A stretch of 36,894 nt of DNA from Pirellula sp. (GCA_025459245.1 JALOQZ010000009.1:1-36894); one strand, 5' to 3'; counted from the stretch's first letter, positions 1-8,619 are shown. The notes: a model not told the origin generated them from the sequence alone. Made by a program: numbers and translations.

Positions 1-1275
1 AACATCTTCGGCAGACCAGCTCGGTTTCCCATCCTTGTCTCCGCGAATGATTCGTATCATCTTGGAGCCAGCGGCGTAGCCTTTGCCGAGCAAGATATGT
101 TCGGGGGAACACAGGACCGGGGAGGAGGAACAAGCATCTGCATTGGAGAGACTGGGCCATGGGGACGTCCAGAGAATCTCTCCTGTCTCGACCGCATGGC
201 CGGCAATACTACCCTCGTGTATCGCGAGAATCTGCTCGGTGCCCTCGATGTTGGCGAGGACGGGAGACCCATACGCGATCTGCGAGTTGCCCGATCTCCA
301 ATGAACATCTCCATTCTCGGCATCCAATGCAATCAACGATCTACCTTGGTTCGATTCCTGTTTTCCTCCCAGTGGAAAAATAACCAACGAATGCGCCGAA
401 GTATTCACGAGCAACGGGGAACCGCTTCGCCCCCATTTGATACCTTGTTCCGATTCGGATTGATCACGGAAGCCTTCGCGAAGCAGGTCCCTTTGCCATT
501 TTACGGCCCCGGTGTTCGCATCTAAGCAAGCCGCTATTCCCAAGGCCGTCTGAATCCAAAGATTGCCAGACTTCCAAGCGGCGGTGGAACGGGGGCCTGT
601 GCCGCCCATCGGTTCCGTGTGCCGGCCGGGGAATCCTGTACGCCACAACTCCCGCCCCGTTGCCAACTCGTAACAAGCGACTGTTTCTTGGGATTCCACC
701 TGGAACAAGGTCCAGGCTTTTCCATCCGCCACCGTCACACCAGCCCAACCCTCTCCCATGGGAACGCGCCAAAGTATTTCGGGCTTTCGATCGCTCCAGT
801 CCAAGTCGAGCGTGGGGGATTGGACAATGCCATTTCGTTCGTTGCCGAGGAACTGTGTAAAGCGAGCTTGCGCCACCCAAGGCTCAAGCCGTGCTAGATT
901 ACCGTTGAGTTTCGGATCGCTCGGCGTTTTGTCCTCCGCTGAAGATGCCGAAAACCGCCAGCGAAACGTGGGTACCAGTTCGCCTGTAAACCCACGAAAC
1001 TCGTAGCACGCGAAGAAAATTGCGATCGATGCAACGACCCCCAGCAGATAGATAAACGTAGCCGAGCGAGGCAGACGCCTTAGGATTCCAACGGTAAAGG
1101 AAAGAAAACCGATCGCCGTTAGCGCGGCAGTCGCGATGTTGGAATACTGGTGGTCAATGTCTTCCAGACACCAGCGAGCCGCTGGGACAAGAAGAAGCGC
1201 TCCCATCCCGATCCAAATCGAGATAGGAGAGCGTTTAAACCAGAGAGCTAAATGCCGAAACCTACTTGGCAACAA
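1..1275 (-). CDS. Membrane-anchored PQQ-like beta-propeller protein (partial, C-terminus beyond window)
   Basis: This reading frame is open to the left edge, so the ORF track misses it. I translated it by hand from the minus strand. Three hydrophobic segments come first (around PISIWIGMGALLLVP, ATAALTAIGFLSFTVGIL and FIYLLGVVASIAIFFACYEF). A soluble region follows with PQQ-type propeller blades: WRVPMGEGWAGVTVADGKAW, ACYELATGRELWRTGFPG, CLDANTGAVKWQRDL and ALDAENGDVHWRSGN. The repeated 'G-x-x-x-W' blade ends are typical of the PQQ_2/BamB-like fold. No substrate can be inferred. The first ATG in frame is at 1206, but it would cut the first membrane helix in half. A TTG at 1275 or 1272 gives a basic FKRS flank plus a whole helix and overlaps the stop of the upstream protease gene by about 14 bases, so I prefer the TTG. 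It probably forms an operon with the protease. The family is reasonably sure, the start less so. Confidence 0.8.
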   Translation of the reverse strand, partial: MLPSRFRHLALWFKRSPISIWIGMGALLLVPAARWCLEDIDHQYSNIATAALTAIGFLSFTVGILRRLPRSATFIYLLGVVASIAIFFACYEFRGFTGELVPTFRWRFSASSAEDKTPSDPKLNGNLARLEPWVAQARFTQFLGNERNGIVQSPTLDLDWSDRKPEILWRVPMGEGWAGVTVADGKAWTLFQVESQETVACYELATGRELWRTGFPGRHTEPMGGTGPRSTAAWKSGNLWIQTALGIAACLDANTGAVKWQRDLLREGFRDQSESEQGIKWGRSGSPLLVNTSAHSLVIFPLGGKQESNQGRSLIALDAENGDVHWRSGNSQIAYGSPVLANIEGTEQILAIHEGSIAGHAVETGEILWTSPWPSLSNADACSSSPVLCSPEHILLGKGYAAGSKMIRIIRGDKDGKPSWSAEDV

Positions 1276-3349
1276 TCTTGTTGTTCCGACGCAACGCTTC
1301 GACATAATCTTGGGTGACGTTTAGCACCTCTTCATTGTAGAAGTTCTTGAAGAAGATCTTCCCCTTCTCTTCCTTGGCTATGATTTGCTCTTCCTCGACT
1401 TTTTCGGAGTTGAGTTCCTTTCGTCGAGCCATGTAGTCAGACTCTTTTAGAGAGATGTTCTTCTCTTCTTTTTGTCGGACATAGGAATCGATCCGTGTCA
1501 GCAACTTCTCGAACTCGGGGTTCTTAGCGATCCTCTCATTCGCAGCGTTTTGAAGCGCTACTTTCATCGCAGGGTCGGTCATCTTGTAATGCTTGTGAAC
1601 CTTGGCCGCGACCTTGTCTGCAGGAAGCGGATAGTCGAGATCGGATTCCGAGATATCGAGCTTGGCGGTGATCGACGGAAGAACCACATCGGAGGCAACG
1701 CCATCAAGCTGCGTCGACTTGCCGTTCGGAAGATAGAATTGCTGGATGGTCAATTTGAGGCCGCCGTAGGACTTCGAGCCGCCGATGCTCCATTCTTGCG
1801 CCAAGTCGCGCAAGGTTTGAACGGTCCCTTTTCCGTGGGTCTTTGGATCGCCGACGATGAGCCCTCGATCGTAGTCTTGGATCGCTCCAGCAAAAATCTC
1901 GCTGGCGCTCGCGCTCATCTGACTGATCTTCACGACCAGCGGGCCGGTCCAAATCATGCTGCTGTCGTTATCGTCCAGCGATTCGACTTCACCGCCCGGC
2001 GACTTAACCTGAACCACAGGCCCACGTTCGATGAACAGCCCGGTGACTGCGATCGCTTCTTGCAGCGAACCGCCGCCGTTCTTGCTCAGATCAAGAACGA
2101 TGGCATCGATGCCCTTTTGCTTGAAGTCGTTGATGATGTTGGTCAAGTCACGGCGAGTGCTTCGGTAGTTCCGCACATTTCGTCGAGCCGCATCCATATC
2201 GAGATAGAAGCTTGGCAAATTGATATAGCCGATGCGGTACTTGCCGCCATCGGGGCGCATGCCGTGCTCGATAATCTCACCGCGTGCGGCTTCATCCTCA
2301 AGCTTGATCAAGTCTCGAGTGATTTCATAAATTTGTGTCGTCCCGGTCCCGTTTGGTTTCACATGGAGACGGACTCGAGTTCCCTTGGGACCGCGGATCA
2401 AGGACACAACGTCCTGGAGTTTCATGTCCGAGGTTTCAACAACTGGGGAGTTCTCGTCTTGGGAGACTCCAACAATGTGATCTCCCACTTTGAGTCTGCC
2501 ATCTCGGTCGGCAGCACCTCCCGTAACGATGTTTTCGACGACGGTTTGCCCATCGTCAGGACGAAGCGTTGCACCGATGCCGGTGAACTCCAGTTTAAGA
2601 TGGACACCAAAGTCTTCTTGTTCCCGGGGCGACATGTACGTCGTATGGGGGTCAAGCGCATTGGTGAGGGAGGTGAGGTAGACCTCCAGCAGCTCGTCCA
2701 CGTCGGTTTGTGACTTGGCAAGGTACAACGTGCGATAACGCTTGTGCAATGTCTCGCGAGCCTGCTCTAACGTCTTGTCGTCAGCCTTGAGAGACAAGAT
2801 ATTCAGTTTGATGGTCTTCCGAACACGGTCTTTTAATTCCGTTTCGTTGGCAGCCCAAGGAATTTCTTTCGCGTCGGCGAGGATCGATTCATCCACGTTG
2901 AAATCGTGTTCTGCATCGATTTGTTCGTGGATATAGGGCATCATCTCATCGAGACGGGTGAGATAACGCTTGTAAACCTTGTAAGCGAAAGCGACGTTGT
3001 TGACGCGAATCAAATCGTCCAGCTTGTCGCGATAAACCAGGAACTCATCGATATCCGGCTGCGTGAAGTACATCTTGAGAGGGTCGACGTTTCTCAGGAA
3101 TAGGTCGAAGCCTCGAATCGACATTTCGTCGTTGAATTGCGGGTGGGAGATGTGCTCGTTCTCGACCAGCCCTTTCACCATTCGGACGATCATCGCGGTA
3201 TTGGCTGGAGGCTCCTCCACCGCCGCAACCCGGGGCAACTCTTCCGCCAAAGAGGGGGTCGGAACTGAGAAAACGGTTCCGCTGACCAGCAACCCGGCGA
3301 TCGTCGCCCTTGCCAAAATCCGTGCCTTCCAATCCGCTTGCTTGCGCAT
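1262..3349 (-). CDS. prc: Tail-specific protease (C-terminal processing peptidase, S41 family)
   Basis: This is a periplasmic serine protease that degrades or trims proteins from exposed C-termini. In the 721-residue ORF-track version the order is: a signal peptide (LARATIAGLLVSGTVFS...LAEE), an N-terminal Prc helical region at about 75-260, a PDZ domain at about 270-370 (FTGIGATLR, VGDHIVGV), the S41 core at about 395-560, and a charged C-terminal helical region. The catalytic Ser lies in SASASE and the catalytic Lys in THGKGTVQ, the Ser/Lys dyad of Prc/CtpA. Size matches long Prc rather than short CtpA. The ORF track starts at 3427. I prefer the Met at 3349 (MRKQADWKARIL), because it directly precedes the basic n-region; the Met at 3373 is also possible. 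The PQQ protein gene follows with a short overlap. The gene is divergent from rpmI. Confidence 0.93.
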   Translation of the reverse strand: MRKQADWKARILARATIAGLLVSGTVFSVPTPSLAEELPRVAAVEEPPANTAMIVRMVKGLVENEHISHPQFNDEMSIRGFDLFLRNVDPLKMYFTQPDIDEFLVYRDKLDDLIRVNNVAFAYKVYKRYLTRLDEMMPYIHEQIDAEHDFNVDESILADAKEIPWAANETELKDRVRKTIKLNILSLKADDKTLEQARETLHKRYRTLYLAKSQTDVDELLEVYLTSLTNALDPHTTYMSPREQEDFGVHLKLEFTGIGATLRPDDGQTVVENIVTGGAADRDGRLKVGDHIVGVSQDENSPVVETSDMKLQDVVSLIRGPKGTRVRLHVKPNGTGTTQIYEITRDLIKLEDEAARGEIIEHGMRPDGGKYRIGYINLPSFYLDMDAARRNVRNYRSTRRDLTNIINDFKQKGIDAIVLDLSKNGGGSLQEAIAVTGLFIERGPVVQVKSPGGEVESLDDNDSSMIWTGPLVVKISQMSASASEIFAGAIQDYDRGLIVGDPKTHGKGTVQTLRDLAQEWSIGGSKSYGGLKLTIQQFYLPNGKSTQLDGVASDVVLPSITAKLDISESDLDYPLPADKVAAKVHKHYKMTDPAMKVALQNAANERIAKNPEFEKLLTRIDSYVRQKEEKNISLKESDYMARRKELNSEKVEEEQIIAKEEKGKIFFKNFYNEEVLNVTQDYVEALRRNNKIVAK

Positions 3350-3542
3350 TCTTCTTCGCCCCGGGGAGTCCATGGTAGGTAGTTTAGAGAGGACAGGTAG
3401 AATTTGTGTCCCGATCTTGTAGTGCATAGTAGGAGATGGCCACCCTCAAAGCAACACAGATAAAGGGGGAGAAAAATCCGATCCTCCGGCAGAATCTTCC
3501 GGAAAACTTGTCGAATTCCCCATAATTGGCATTCCATCACCC

Positions 3543-3571
3543 TTGGACGTTTTTTGGAGCCTCGTTAAACT
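3543..3571 (+). promoter_or_regulatory. Candidate promoter for rpmI-rplT
   Basis: TTGGAC and TAAACT lie 17 bases apart, and the -10 ends 34 bases before the rpmI start. The match to the sigma-70 consensus is moderate and rests on eye inspection only. It sits in the 256-base gap between the divergent protease and rpmI starts. Confidence 0.3.
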
Positions 3572-3605
3572 CTGGGCCCTCGAAAATCCGAAGGACGATT
3601 CAATC

Positions 3606-3809
3606 ATGACAAAACAAAAAACGCACAAATCCACCCGCAAGCGATTCCGTCTCTCCGCCAATGGAAAGGCGAAGCATCGCAAGGCCGGAACAAGCCACTT
3701 GGCAATTAGCAAGTCGGCAAAGAAGATCCGCCAGTTGCGAGGTACCAAGGTTCTCGAGCCTCAATTCGAGAAGGCGATTCAGGAAGCGCTCCGCGGATAC
3801 AGCTACTAG
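3606..3809 (+). CDS. rpmI: 50S ribosomal protein L35
   Basis: The product is a 67-residue, very basic protein of the large ribosomal subunit. It begins MTKQKTHKSTRKRFRLSANG, a clear bL35 pattern, and carries KHRKAGTSHL and the conserved C-terminal LRGTKVL region. The ORF track begins 21 codons earlier at 3543. The Met at 3606 is correct because it matches the family N-terminus and has AAGGA about 10 bases upstream. rplT follows after a 209-base gap, which is wide for this pair. infC, which often precedes rpmI, is not here. Confidence 0.97.
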   Translation: MTKQKTHKSTRKRFRLSANGKAKHRKAGTSHLAISKSAKKIRQLRGTKVLEPQFEKAIQEALRGYSY

Positions 3810-3839
3810 CATTCCGAGGATCGGCATTCCGAGAATCGG
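3810..3839. repeat. Two tandem 15-bp repeats directly after rpmI
   Basis: CATTCCGAGGATCGG is followed at once by CATTCCGAGAATCGG (14 of 15 identical). The pair begins at the base after the rpmI stop codon. It is followed by a weak stem (GTGTCGGC...CCGAACAC). Function is unknown; it may be part of the rpmI-rplT spacer RNA or a simple duplication. Confidence 0.6.
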
Positions 3840-4018
3840 CGTGTCGGCCTAGCCGAACACACCGCGTTTTCGCCTTTCGATCTTACACATAAAGGCCCTT
3901 TTTTATCCTGGTGTTTGGGTATTAACGAACGCAGACGGTCGCGACGGGCCGCCGAAGCTGGGGAATCTCAGACGTTTGCGTTGACCTGAGGCACTAAAGC
4001 AACCGAGTTGCATAACAA

Positions 4019-4378
4019 ATGAGAACGAGAAAAGGTTCAGCTCGCCGTCAGGCGAAGCGACGTTTATTCCAACGAGCAGAGGGTTACGTCGGCGGACGCC
4101 GAAGGTTATACCGAACTGCAAAGGAAACTCTGTACCGCGCTGGTAAATTCGCGTACCGCGACCGCCGACGCAAGCGACGTGATTTCCGTCGCCTTTGGAT
4201 TATCCGTTTGAACGCCGCTGCTCGAATGCATGACCTGCGTTACAGCCAGTTGATCGATGGTTTGAACAAGGCGAACATCGAGCTGGATCGAAAGATCCTG
4301 TCAGACATGGCGATTCACGATCCAGCAGGTTTCGCTGTAGTGATCGCGGCCGCGAAGAGTGCCCTCGGCATCAGCTAG
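4019..4378 (+). CDS. rplT: 50S ribosomal protein L20
   Basis: The product is a 119-residue basic protein that binds 23S rRNA early in large-subunit assembly. The N-terminal arm is arginine-rich (RRQAKRRLFQRAEGYVGGRR) and is followed by the family hallmarks YRTAKETLYRAGKFAYRDRRRRKR-like region, LWIIRLNAAARMHDLRYSQL and the C-terminal helix DRKILSDMA. Length is typical for bL20. It lies downstream of rpmI and upstream of pheS, as in many bacteria. In several bacteria L20 represses its own operon by binding leader RNA. The 209-base rpmI-rplT spacer is a possible site for this, but no known leader fold was recognised. Confidence 0.97.
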   Translation: MRTRKGSARRQAKRRLFQRAEGYVGGRRRLYRTAKETLYRAGKFAYRDRRRKRRDFRRLWIIRLNAAARMHDLRYSQLIDGLNKANIELDRKILSDMAIHDPAGFAVVIAAAKSALGIS

Positions 4379-4468
4379 CAGTTTTACTTGCTCGCTCGCA
4401 CCCTCTGACTCTCGACCTGTCAGAAACCCATTCTGTACCAGGCACGACCGTCAGCAGTTCGATGCTGC

Positions 4469-4525
4469 ATGAGATTCTCCAAACGGCCCTATTTTCGGGG
4501 CCGTTTATTTTTTGGGTCAGTTTGA
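4469..4525 (+). CDS. Possible Phe-rich leader peptide of pheST (speculative)
   Basis: This is an 18-codon ORF reading MRFSKRPYFRGRLFFGSV, with four Phe codons, in the space between rplT and pheS. It runs through the 5' arm, loop and T-tract of the terminator hairpin. A stalled ribosome near the first Phe codons would cover the 5' arm and block the hairpin, in the spirit of E. coli pheM attenuation. Against it, no good Shine-Dalgarno is seen and a terminator T-run produces TTT codons by chance. An overlapping frame from 4462 (28 codons, five Phe) is an alternative. Confidence 0.2.
   Translation: MRFSKRPYFRGRLFFGSV
4481..4513 (+). terminator. Intrinsic terminator (possible attenuator) between rplT and pheS
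   Basis: AAACGGCCC and GGGCCGTTT form a perfect 9-bp stem around an 8-base loop, followed by ATTTTTT. This is a strong rho-independent terminator. It lies about 100 bases after the rplT stop and 70 bases before the pheS start, the position at which E. coli has the pheST attenuator. It could end the ribosomal protein transcript or be conditionally read through. Confidence 0.85.
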
Positions 4526-4582
4526 ATTTCACTGGCCCTTCCTTTTAGTGTGTCATCGGCGATCTCCGAGCGGGAGCGAGTT

Positions 4583-5617
4583 ATGTCGTTGAGCCATTTC
4601 TTGGCAGCGTTGGATGAGTTGGTCGAAGATGCGACGCGCAGTCTTGCCTCGGTAGATAGCACCGAGACCCTCGAAGCCTTGCGAGTCAAATTTGTTGGTG
4701 CGAAGAACGGAGCTCTCAAGAGCGTCCAAAAGCTGCTGGCTTCTGTCGAAGTCCCCGACAAACCTGCTGCCGGCAAGCGGTTCAATGAGGTTCGCGATAC
4801 GATCCAAGCGGCGCTGGATGCGGCGGCTGCCGCGGTGGGAGGGACAGGAAGTGGTAAAGCATCCGGTCCGAAACTGGATGCGACGCTGCCCGGTTTGCGG
4901 CCGAGATTGGGGCAATTGCATCCCATCACCCAGACGATCGAACATTTGAAGGAGATTATGGGTCGGCTCGGTTTTTCGGTGACCGAAGGGCCCGAAATCG
5001 AAGATACTTGGCACAACTTCGTCGCGCTCAATATCCCCGAAGACCACCCAGCCCGCGACCCGCTCGATAATTTCTATCTAGCCACCGCCAATAAACAGTC
5101 GGCGTCCGATCATGATGCCATGCTGCTGCGAAGCCAGACGAGTACGGTGCAGATACGAGTTATGGAGAGCCAACCGCTCCCGATGCGCATCATTTCGTTG
5201 GGACGCGTTTATCGCCCCGATGCCCCAGACGCCACTCACTTCCCCATGTTCCATCAAATGGAAGGCTTGTGGGTGGACCGGCACGTGACGATGGCTCAAT
5301 TGAAAAGCGTGCTGCGGCTTTTCGCGACGAGCTATTTGGGTAGCGATGTCAACGTTCGGTTCCGACCATCGTTCTTCCCTTTTACAGAGCCAAGCGTCGA
5401 GGTGGATTACTGGTGGAATGGTCAATGGATCGAATTCGGTGGAGCAGGGATGGTCGATCCCAATGTCTTCGCGCACTTGAATATCGATTCTGAGAAGTAC
5501 TCGGGCTTTGCCTTCGGGCTTGGTGTTGAGCGGCTTTGCATGCGTCGATTTGGAATCACCGATATCCGTGATTTGTATCGAAGCGATGTCCGTTTTCTCC
5601 GTCAGTTCGCGTCTTAG
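4583..5617 (+). CDS. pheS: Phenylalanine--tRNA ligase alpha subunit
   Basis: This is the catalytic subunit of the alpha2-beta2 cytoplasmic enzyme that charges tRNA-Phe. The N-terminal part (about 1-90) is the helical coiled-coil region that contacts tRNA. The class II core follows, with motif 2 around [19 protein letters not shown] and motif 3 around [18 protein letters not shown]. The acidic [12 protein letters not shown] segment is also typical. The ORF track uses a GTG at 4550 (355 aa). I prefer the ATG at 4583 (344 aa), because GGGAG lies six bases upstream and the protein length then fits the family. pheT follows after 28 bases, so the two are co-transcribed. Confidence 0.97.
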   Translation: MSLSHFLAALDELVEDATRSLASVDSTETLEALRVKFVGAKNGALKSVQKLLASVEVPDKPAAGKRFNEVRDTIQAALDAAAAAVGGTGSGKASGPKLDATLPGLRPRLGQLHPITQTIEHLKEIMGRLGFSVTEGPEIEDTWHNFVALNIPEDHPARDPLDNFYLATANKQSASDHDAMLLRSQTSTVQIRVMESQPLPMRIISLGRVYRPDAPDATHFPMFHQMEGLWVDRHVTMAQLKSVLRLFATSYLGSDVNVRFRPSFFPFTEPSVEVDYWWNGQWIEFGGAGMVDPNVFAHLNIDSEKYSGFAFGLGVERLCMRRFGITDIRDLYRSDVRFLRQFAS

Positions 5618-5645
5618 ACAGTCTTTTTAAAGAAGTGAATTCGCC

Positions 5646-7676
5646 ATGTTGGTTTCTTGGGAATGGTTGTCGGACTATGTTGATCTGACCATTGATCATG
5701 AAGAGATGGCAACGCGATGGGCGTTGACAGGGCTAAATCATGAGAGCACGGAGTTGGTCGAAGGAGTCCCGGTCATCGATTTAGAAGTGACCAGCAATCG
5801 CGGGGATTGTTTGGGGCACATTGGAATCGCGCGCGAAGCGGCTGTTCTGCTTTCTCAAACGCTCCGAATCCCTCAGCCTGCGCCCATCGAATCGGGGCGC
5901 GATGCGGCCGATCAATTGCAAATCTCAAATCGCTATGTGGACGGATGCCCTCGGTACATCGGACGCTTGATTCGCGGAGTGAAAGTGGGTCCGAGCCCCG
6001 AATGGCTTCAAAAGAGATTGCGGGCGATTGGGGTCAAGTCGATCAATAACGTGGTCGATGCCACCAACTATGTTATGTTTGAGTGCGGCCAGCCACTGCA
6101 CGCATTCGATTTCTCTCAAATCCGTGGCGGGCAAATCATCATCCGTCGCGCGGAGCCGAAAGAGTCGTTTGTTGCGATCGATCACAAAACTTATCAGCTT
6201 GATCCAGATATGGTGGTTATCGCTGACAGCGAACGGGCGGTCGCGTTGGGTGGGGTGATGGGTGGAGTTGACAGCGAGGTGACCGATCAAACAGTCGATG
6301 TACTCCTCGAGGCTGCCGACTTCATTCCATTGGCCATTCGGCGAACCGCTCGCAAACTGAAGCTCCATTCCCCGGCATCGCATCGCTACGAGCGACGAGT
6401 CGATTCTCAACAATTAGATTGGGCCTCGAAACGCTGTTGCGAGCTGATTCTGAAGATAGCGGGCGGAGAGCTTCAAAAGGGAATGGTCGATACAGGGGAA
6501 AAGCCATTCGCTGCACCCGAGATCTATCTTCGCGTTGACCGAATCATCAAGGTTCTCGGAATTGAAGTGCCTTGGAGCACGACGTTGGATATTCTCAAGC
6601 GACTGGGATGCTCCGTAATCGATGGTGGTGCGAATGGAACTGCGACGATTCTCCCTCCGTCCTACCGGATGGATTTGACGCGCGAGATCGATTTGATCGA
6701 AGAAGTCGCGCGCATATACGGCTATGACAAGATTCCCGAGGACGCCGTCGTCCCCATGGTCGCCAGCGCCCGCAGACCAAAGGACACCATGATGCAGACG
6801 GTCCGGAATGTCTGCTGTGGATTTGGCTTTTCGGAAACCATGACGCCGAGCTTGATTGGAAAAACTCCCGCTTCCACCATTTCTCCTTGGTCGGATATCG
6901 CTCCCCTATCAACCATGGTTCCGCTGCTGGAGGGAGCCAGCCAATTGCGACGGTCGTTGGTTCCAAGTTTGCTTGCTTCGCGGCTCCACAATCAACAGCA
7001 GTCGAACAAAGATGTGCACCTTTTTGAAACCTCCAATGTCTACTTGCCTGTTGCAAGCGGCCTTCCGAAGGAGCAGTTTCACCTGGGAGCTCTCGGCGGC
7101 GATGACTTGCGAGAGATCGTCGGTTTGTTCGAGGAAGTCGTCAGCCGAGTGTGCGGCGCGGACTTGCTTGAAAAAGAGATCCAAAGGGAGGTAGTTTCGT
7201 GGCCTTTCCTGCAACCTGAATCGGGAGTGCAGTGGACTCTCGATGGTCACGTGCTGGCTTGGGCTGGTGTCGTGTCACGATCCATCGTCGATGGAATGAA
7301 ACTCGATGCGTCCATGGGTGTCGGCGAATTGAATCTCGATCGACTTTTGACAAGAGCGCGTGAAGTACCTCGTTTGCAAGGCATCGTTCCGTTCCCTGTC
7401 GTCGATCGCGATTTGAATCTGATTGTCGACGAATCCCTGCGATGGCTTGAGTTGGAGCAAGCAGTGAAATCTGCCGCTGGTCCTTTGTGCGTAGGAATCG
7501 CGTTTCAAGAAATCTATCGGGACACGAAGAAGGACGGGGAAGGCAAGAAGCGAATGCTGTTCAGCTTGCAACTCCAGAGCGCGACGGAAACGTTGACCAG
7601 CCAACAAGCGGATGAGGTGATCCAACGCGTTGTCGGCCGATGCAAGGAGCAGTTTGGCGCAACCTTGCTCGCTTGA
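5646..7676 (+). CDS. pheT: Phenylalanine--tRNA ligase beta subunit, short form lacking the EMAP-II-like tRNA-binding domain
   Basis: This is the structural and editing subunit of PheRS. It has 676 residues, against about 790-800 in the common bacterial form. After the first ~40 residues (MLVSWEWLSDYVDLTIDHEE...) the sequence jumps almost directly to IDLEVTSNRGDCLGHIGIAREAAVL, so the ~110-residue OB-fold tRNA-binding domain normally inserted in B1 is absent. The B3/B4 editing region (INNVVDATNYVMFECGQPLHAFD, SPASHRYERRVD), B5 and the pseudo-catalytic core are present. The C-terminal ferredoxin-fold anticodon-binding domain is intact (FPVVDRDLNLIVDE...IYRDTKKDGEGKKRMLFSL). No frameshift is seen at the junction, so this is a natural short form rather than a damaged gene. 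Confidence 0.96.
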   Translation: MLVSWEWLSDYVDLTIDHEEMATRWALTGLNHESTELVEGVPVIDLEVTSNRGDCLGHIGIAREAAVLLSQTLRIPQPAPIESGRDAADQLQISNRYVDGCPRYIGRLIRGVKVGPSPEWLQKRLRAIGVKSINNVVDATNYVMFECGQPLHAFDFSQIRGGQIIIRRAEPKESFVAIDHKTYQLDPDMVVIADSERAVALGGVMGGVDSEVTDQTVDVLLEAADFIPLAIRRTARKLKLHSPASHRYERRVDSQQLDWASKRCCELILKIAGGELQKGMVDTGEKPFAAPEIYLRVDRIIKVLGIEVPWSTTLDILKRLGCSVIDGGANGTATILPPSYRMDLTREIDLIEEVARIYGYDKIPEDAVVPMVASARRPKDTMMQTVRNVCCGFGFSETMTPSLIGKTPASTISPWSDIAPLSTMVPLLEGASQLRRSLVPSLLASRLHNQQQSNKDVHLFETSNVYLPVASGLPKEQFHLGALGGDDLREIVGLFEEVVSRVCGADLLEKEIQREVVSWPFLQPESGVQWTLDGHVLAWAGVVSRSIVDGMKLDASMGVGELNLDRLLTRAREVPRLQGIVPFPVVDRDLNLIVDESLRWLELEQAVKSAAGPLCVGIAFQEIYRDTKKDGEGKKRMLFSLQLQSATETLTSQQADEVIQRVVGRCKEQFGATLLA

Positions 7677-7706
7677 GCTCTGCTATCCTAGTAGTGCCAA
7701 GGAAAT

Positions 7707-7745
7707 CCGATCAAGATCTTGGGACCGCGATCGGCTTTTTCTTTC
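7707..7745 (+). terminator. Candidate terminator after pheT
   Basis: CCGATC and GATCGG form a 6-bp stem around a 16-base loop (itself containing AGATCT), followed by CTTTTTCTTT. It begins 31 bases after the pheT stop and overlaps the 3' end of the convergent LOG-family gene. The stem is short, so confidence is moderate. Confidence 0.4.
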
Positions 7746-8538
7746 GAGCGTACGCAATGGGATCCGTTTCACCGAGCCACCAACGCGGCCGTGGTACTCC
7801 ATGCTCAAGACCAAAAACGGTGCGAGCGGAATGCGTGATCTTTTCTGCGATTTCTTGAGGTGAGTCCGTAACAACGAATCGATCGATGTCGGCCGCGTCA
7901 ATCGTTCGGCTTGCTAACATCGTCTGGCGCAAGTAATCAAGCATCGGTGTCCAGTAGTCGACACCTGCCAAAATGATTGGGAACGCTTTCACTTTGGATG
8001 TTTGTACCAGCGTAGCAATTTCAAATAGTTCATCGAGGGTACCAAAGCCGCCGGGACATGCGACGAAGGCATACGAGTACTTTGCCAACATCAGCTTGCG
8101 AACAAAGAAGTAATCGAATTCGACGAAAAGGTCCAAGTAAGGATTTGGGTGCTGTTCATGGGGCAAGAGGATGTTGCATCCTACGCTTCTTCCCTGCACG
8201 TCTTTGGCTCCTCGATTGGCGGCTTCCATGACTCCAGGTCCACCGCCGGTCATAACAGTAAAACCGGACCGAGCAAGCTCTGCACCGATCTCGCGAGCTT
8301 GGGTGTAATAGCGATGACTTTCGGGAAAGCGAGCGGAACCGAAGACTGTGACGCAAGGGCCGACGAAGTGAAGGTAGCGAAAACCGCGGATGATCTCGCG
8401 AAAAATCTTGAACGCCCGAACCAACTCCGACCGTCGGCTGCTGGGGCCTTGGAGAAACCGTCGTTCGTCTGCGAAGTGTTTCGCTGAGGATTCAGGTGGC
8501 TCGGAGACATCTCCGGTGGGAATGGGAATCGTTCGCAT
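7711..8538 (-). CDS. LOG-family (TIGR00730-type) Rossmann-fold nucleotide hydrolase
   Basis: The LOG/YgdH-like family has a lysine-decarboxylase-like Rossmann fold. Characterised members cleave nucleoside 5'-monophosphates to free base and ribose 5-phosphate, and the substrate here is unknown. The core starts near residue 60 (VGPCVTVFGSARFPESHRYY). It has TVMTGGGPGVMEAANRGAKD and the defining PGGFGTLDELFEIATLVQT segment, whose Gly loop and Glu are catalytic in the family. The first ~55 residues and the last ~40 (PRPRWWLGETDPIAYARKKK) are extensions outside the minimal fold. At 275 residues it resembles the longer bacterial members. It lies 81 bases downstream of the tetR-type gene on the same strand and may be co-transcribed. 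It converges with pheT. Confidence 0.88.
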   Translation of the reverse strand: MRTIPIPTGDVSEPPESSAKHFADERRFLQGPSSRRSELVRAFKIFREIIRGFRYLHFVGPCVTVFGSARFPESHRYYTQAREIGAELARSGFTVMTGGGPGVMEAANRGAKDVQGRSVGCNILLPHEQHPNPYLDLFVEFDYFFVRKLMLAKYSYAFVACPGGFGTLDELFEIATLVQTSKVKAFPIILAGVDYWTPMLDYLRQTMLASRTIDAADIDRFVVTDSPQEIAEKITHSARTVFGLEHGVPRPRWWLGETDPIAYARKKKPIAVPRS

Positions 8539-8619
8539 GAGGGTAAGGCAATCTTGACTAGGGGCACATGGGCGATTGAGATGACAAACTGTTCTAGTCC
8601 AATGTAGCTTGGTACTTGG

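Noticed and set aside
464-880. Minus-strand ORFs at 464-880 and 57-332
   Set aside because: They are in different phases from the PQQ propeller frame, which explains the region better with clear repeated blades.
1472-2713. 413-codon plus-strand ORF opposite the protease gene
   Set aside because: It lies wholly antisense to a well-supported Prc gene and has no recognisable domain; it is a high-GC shadow frame.
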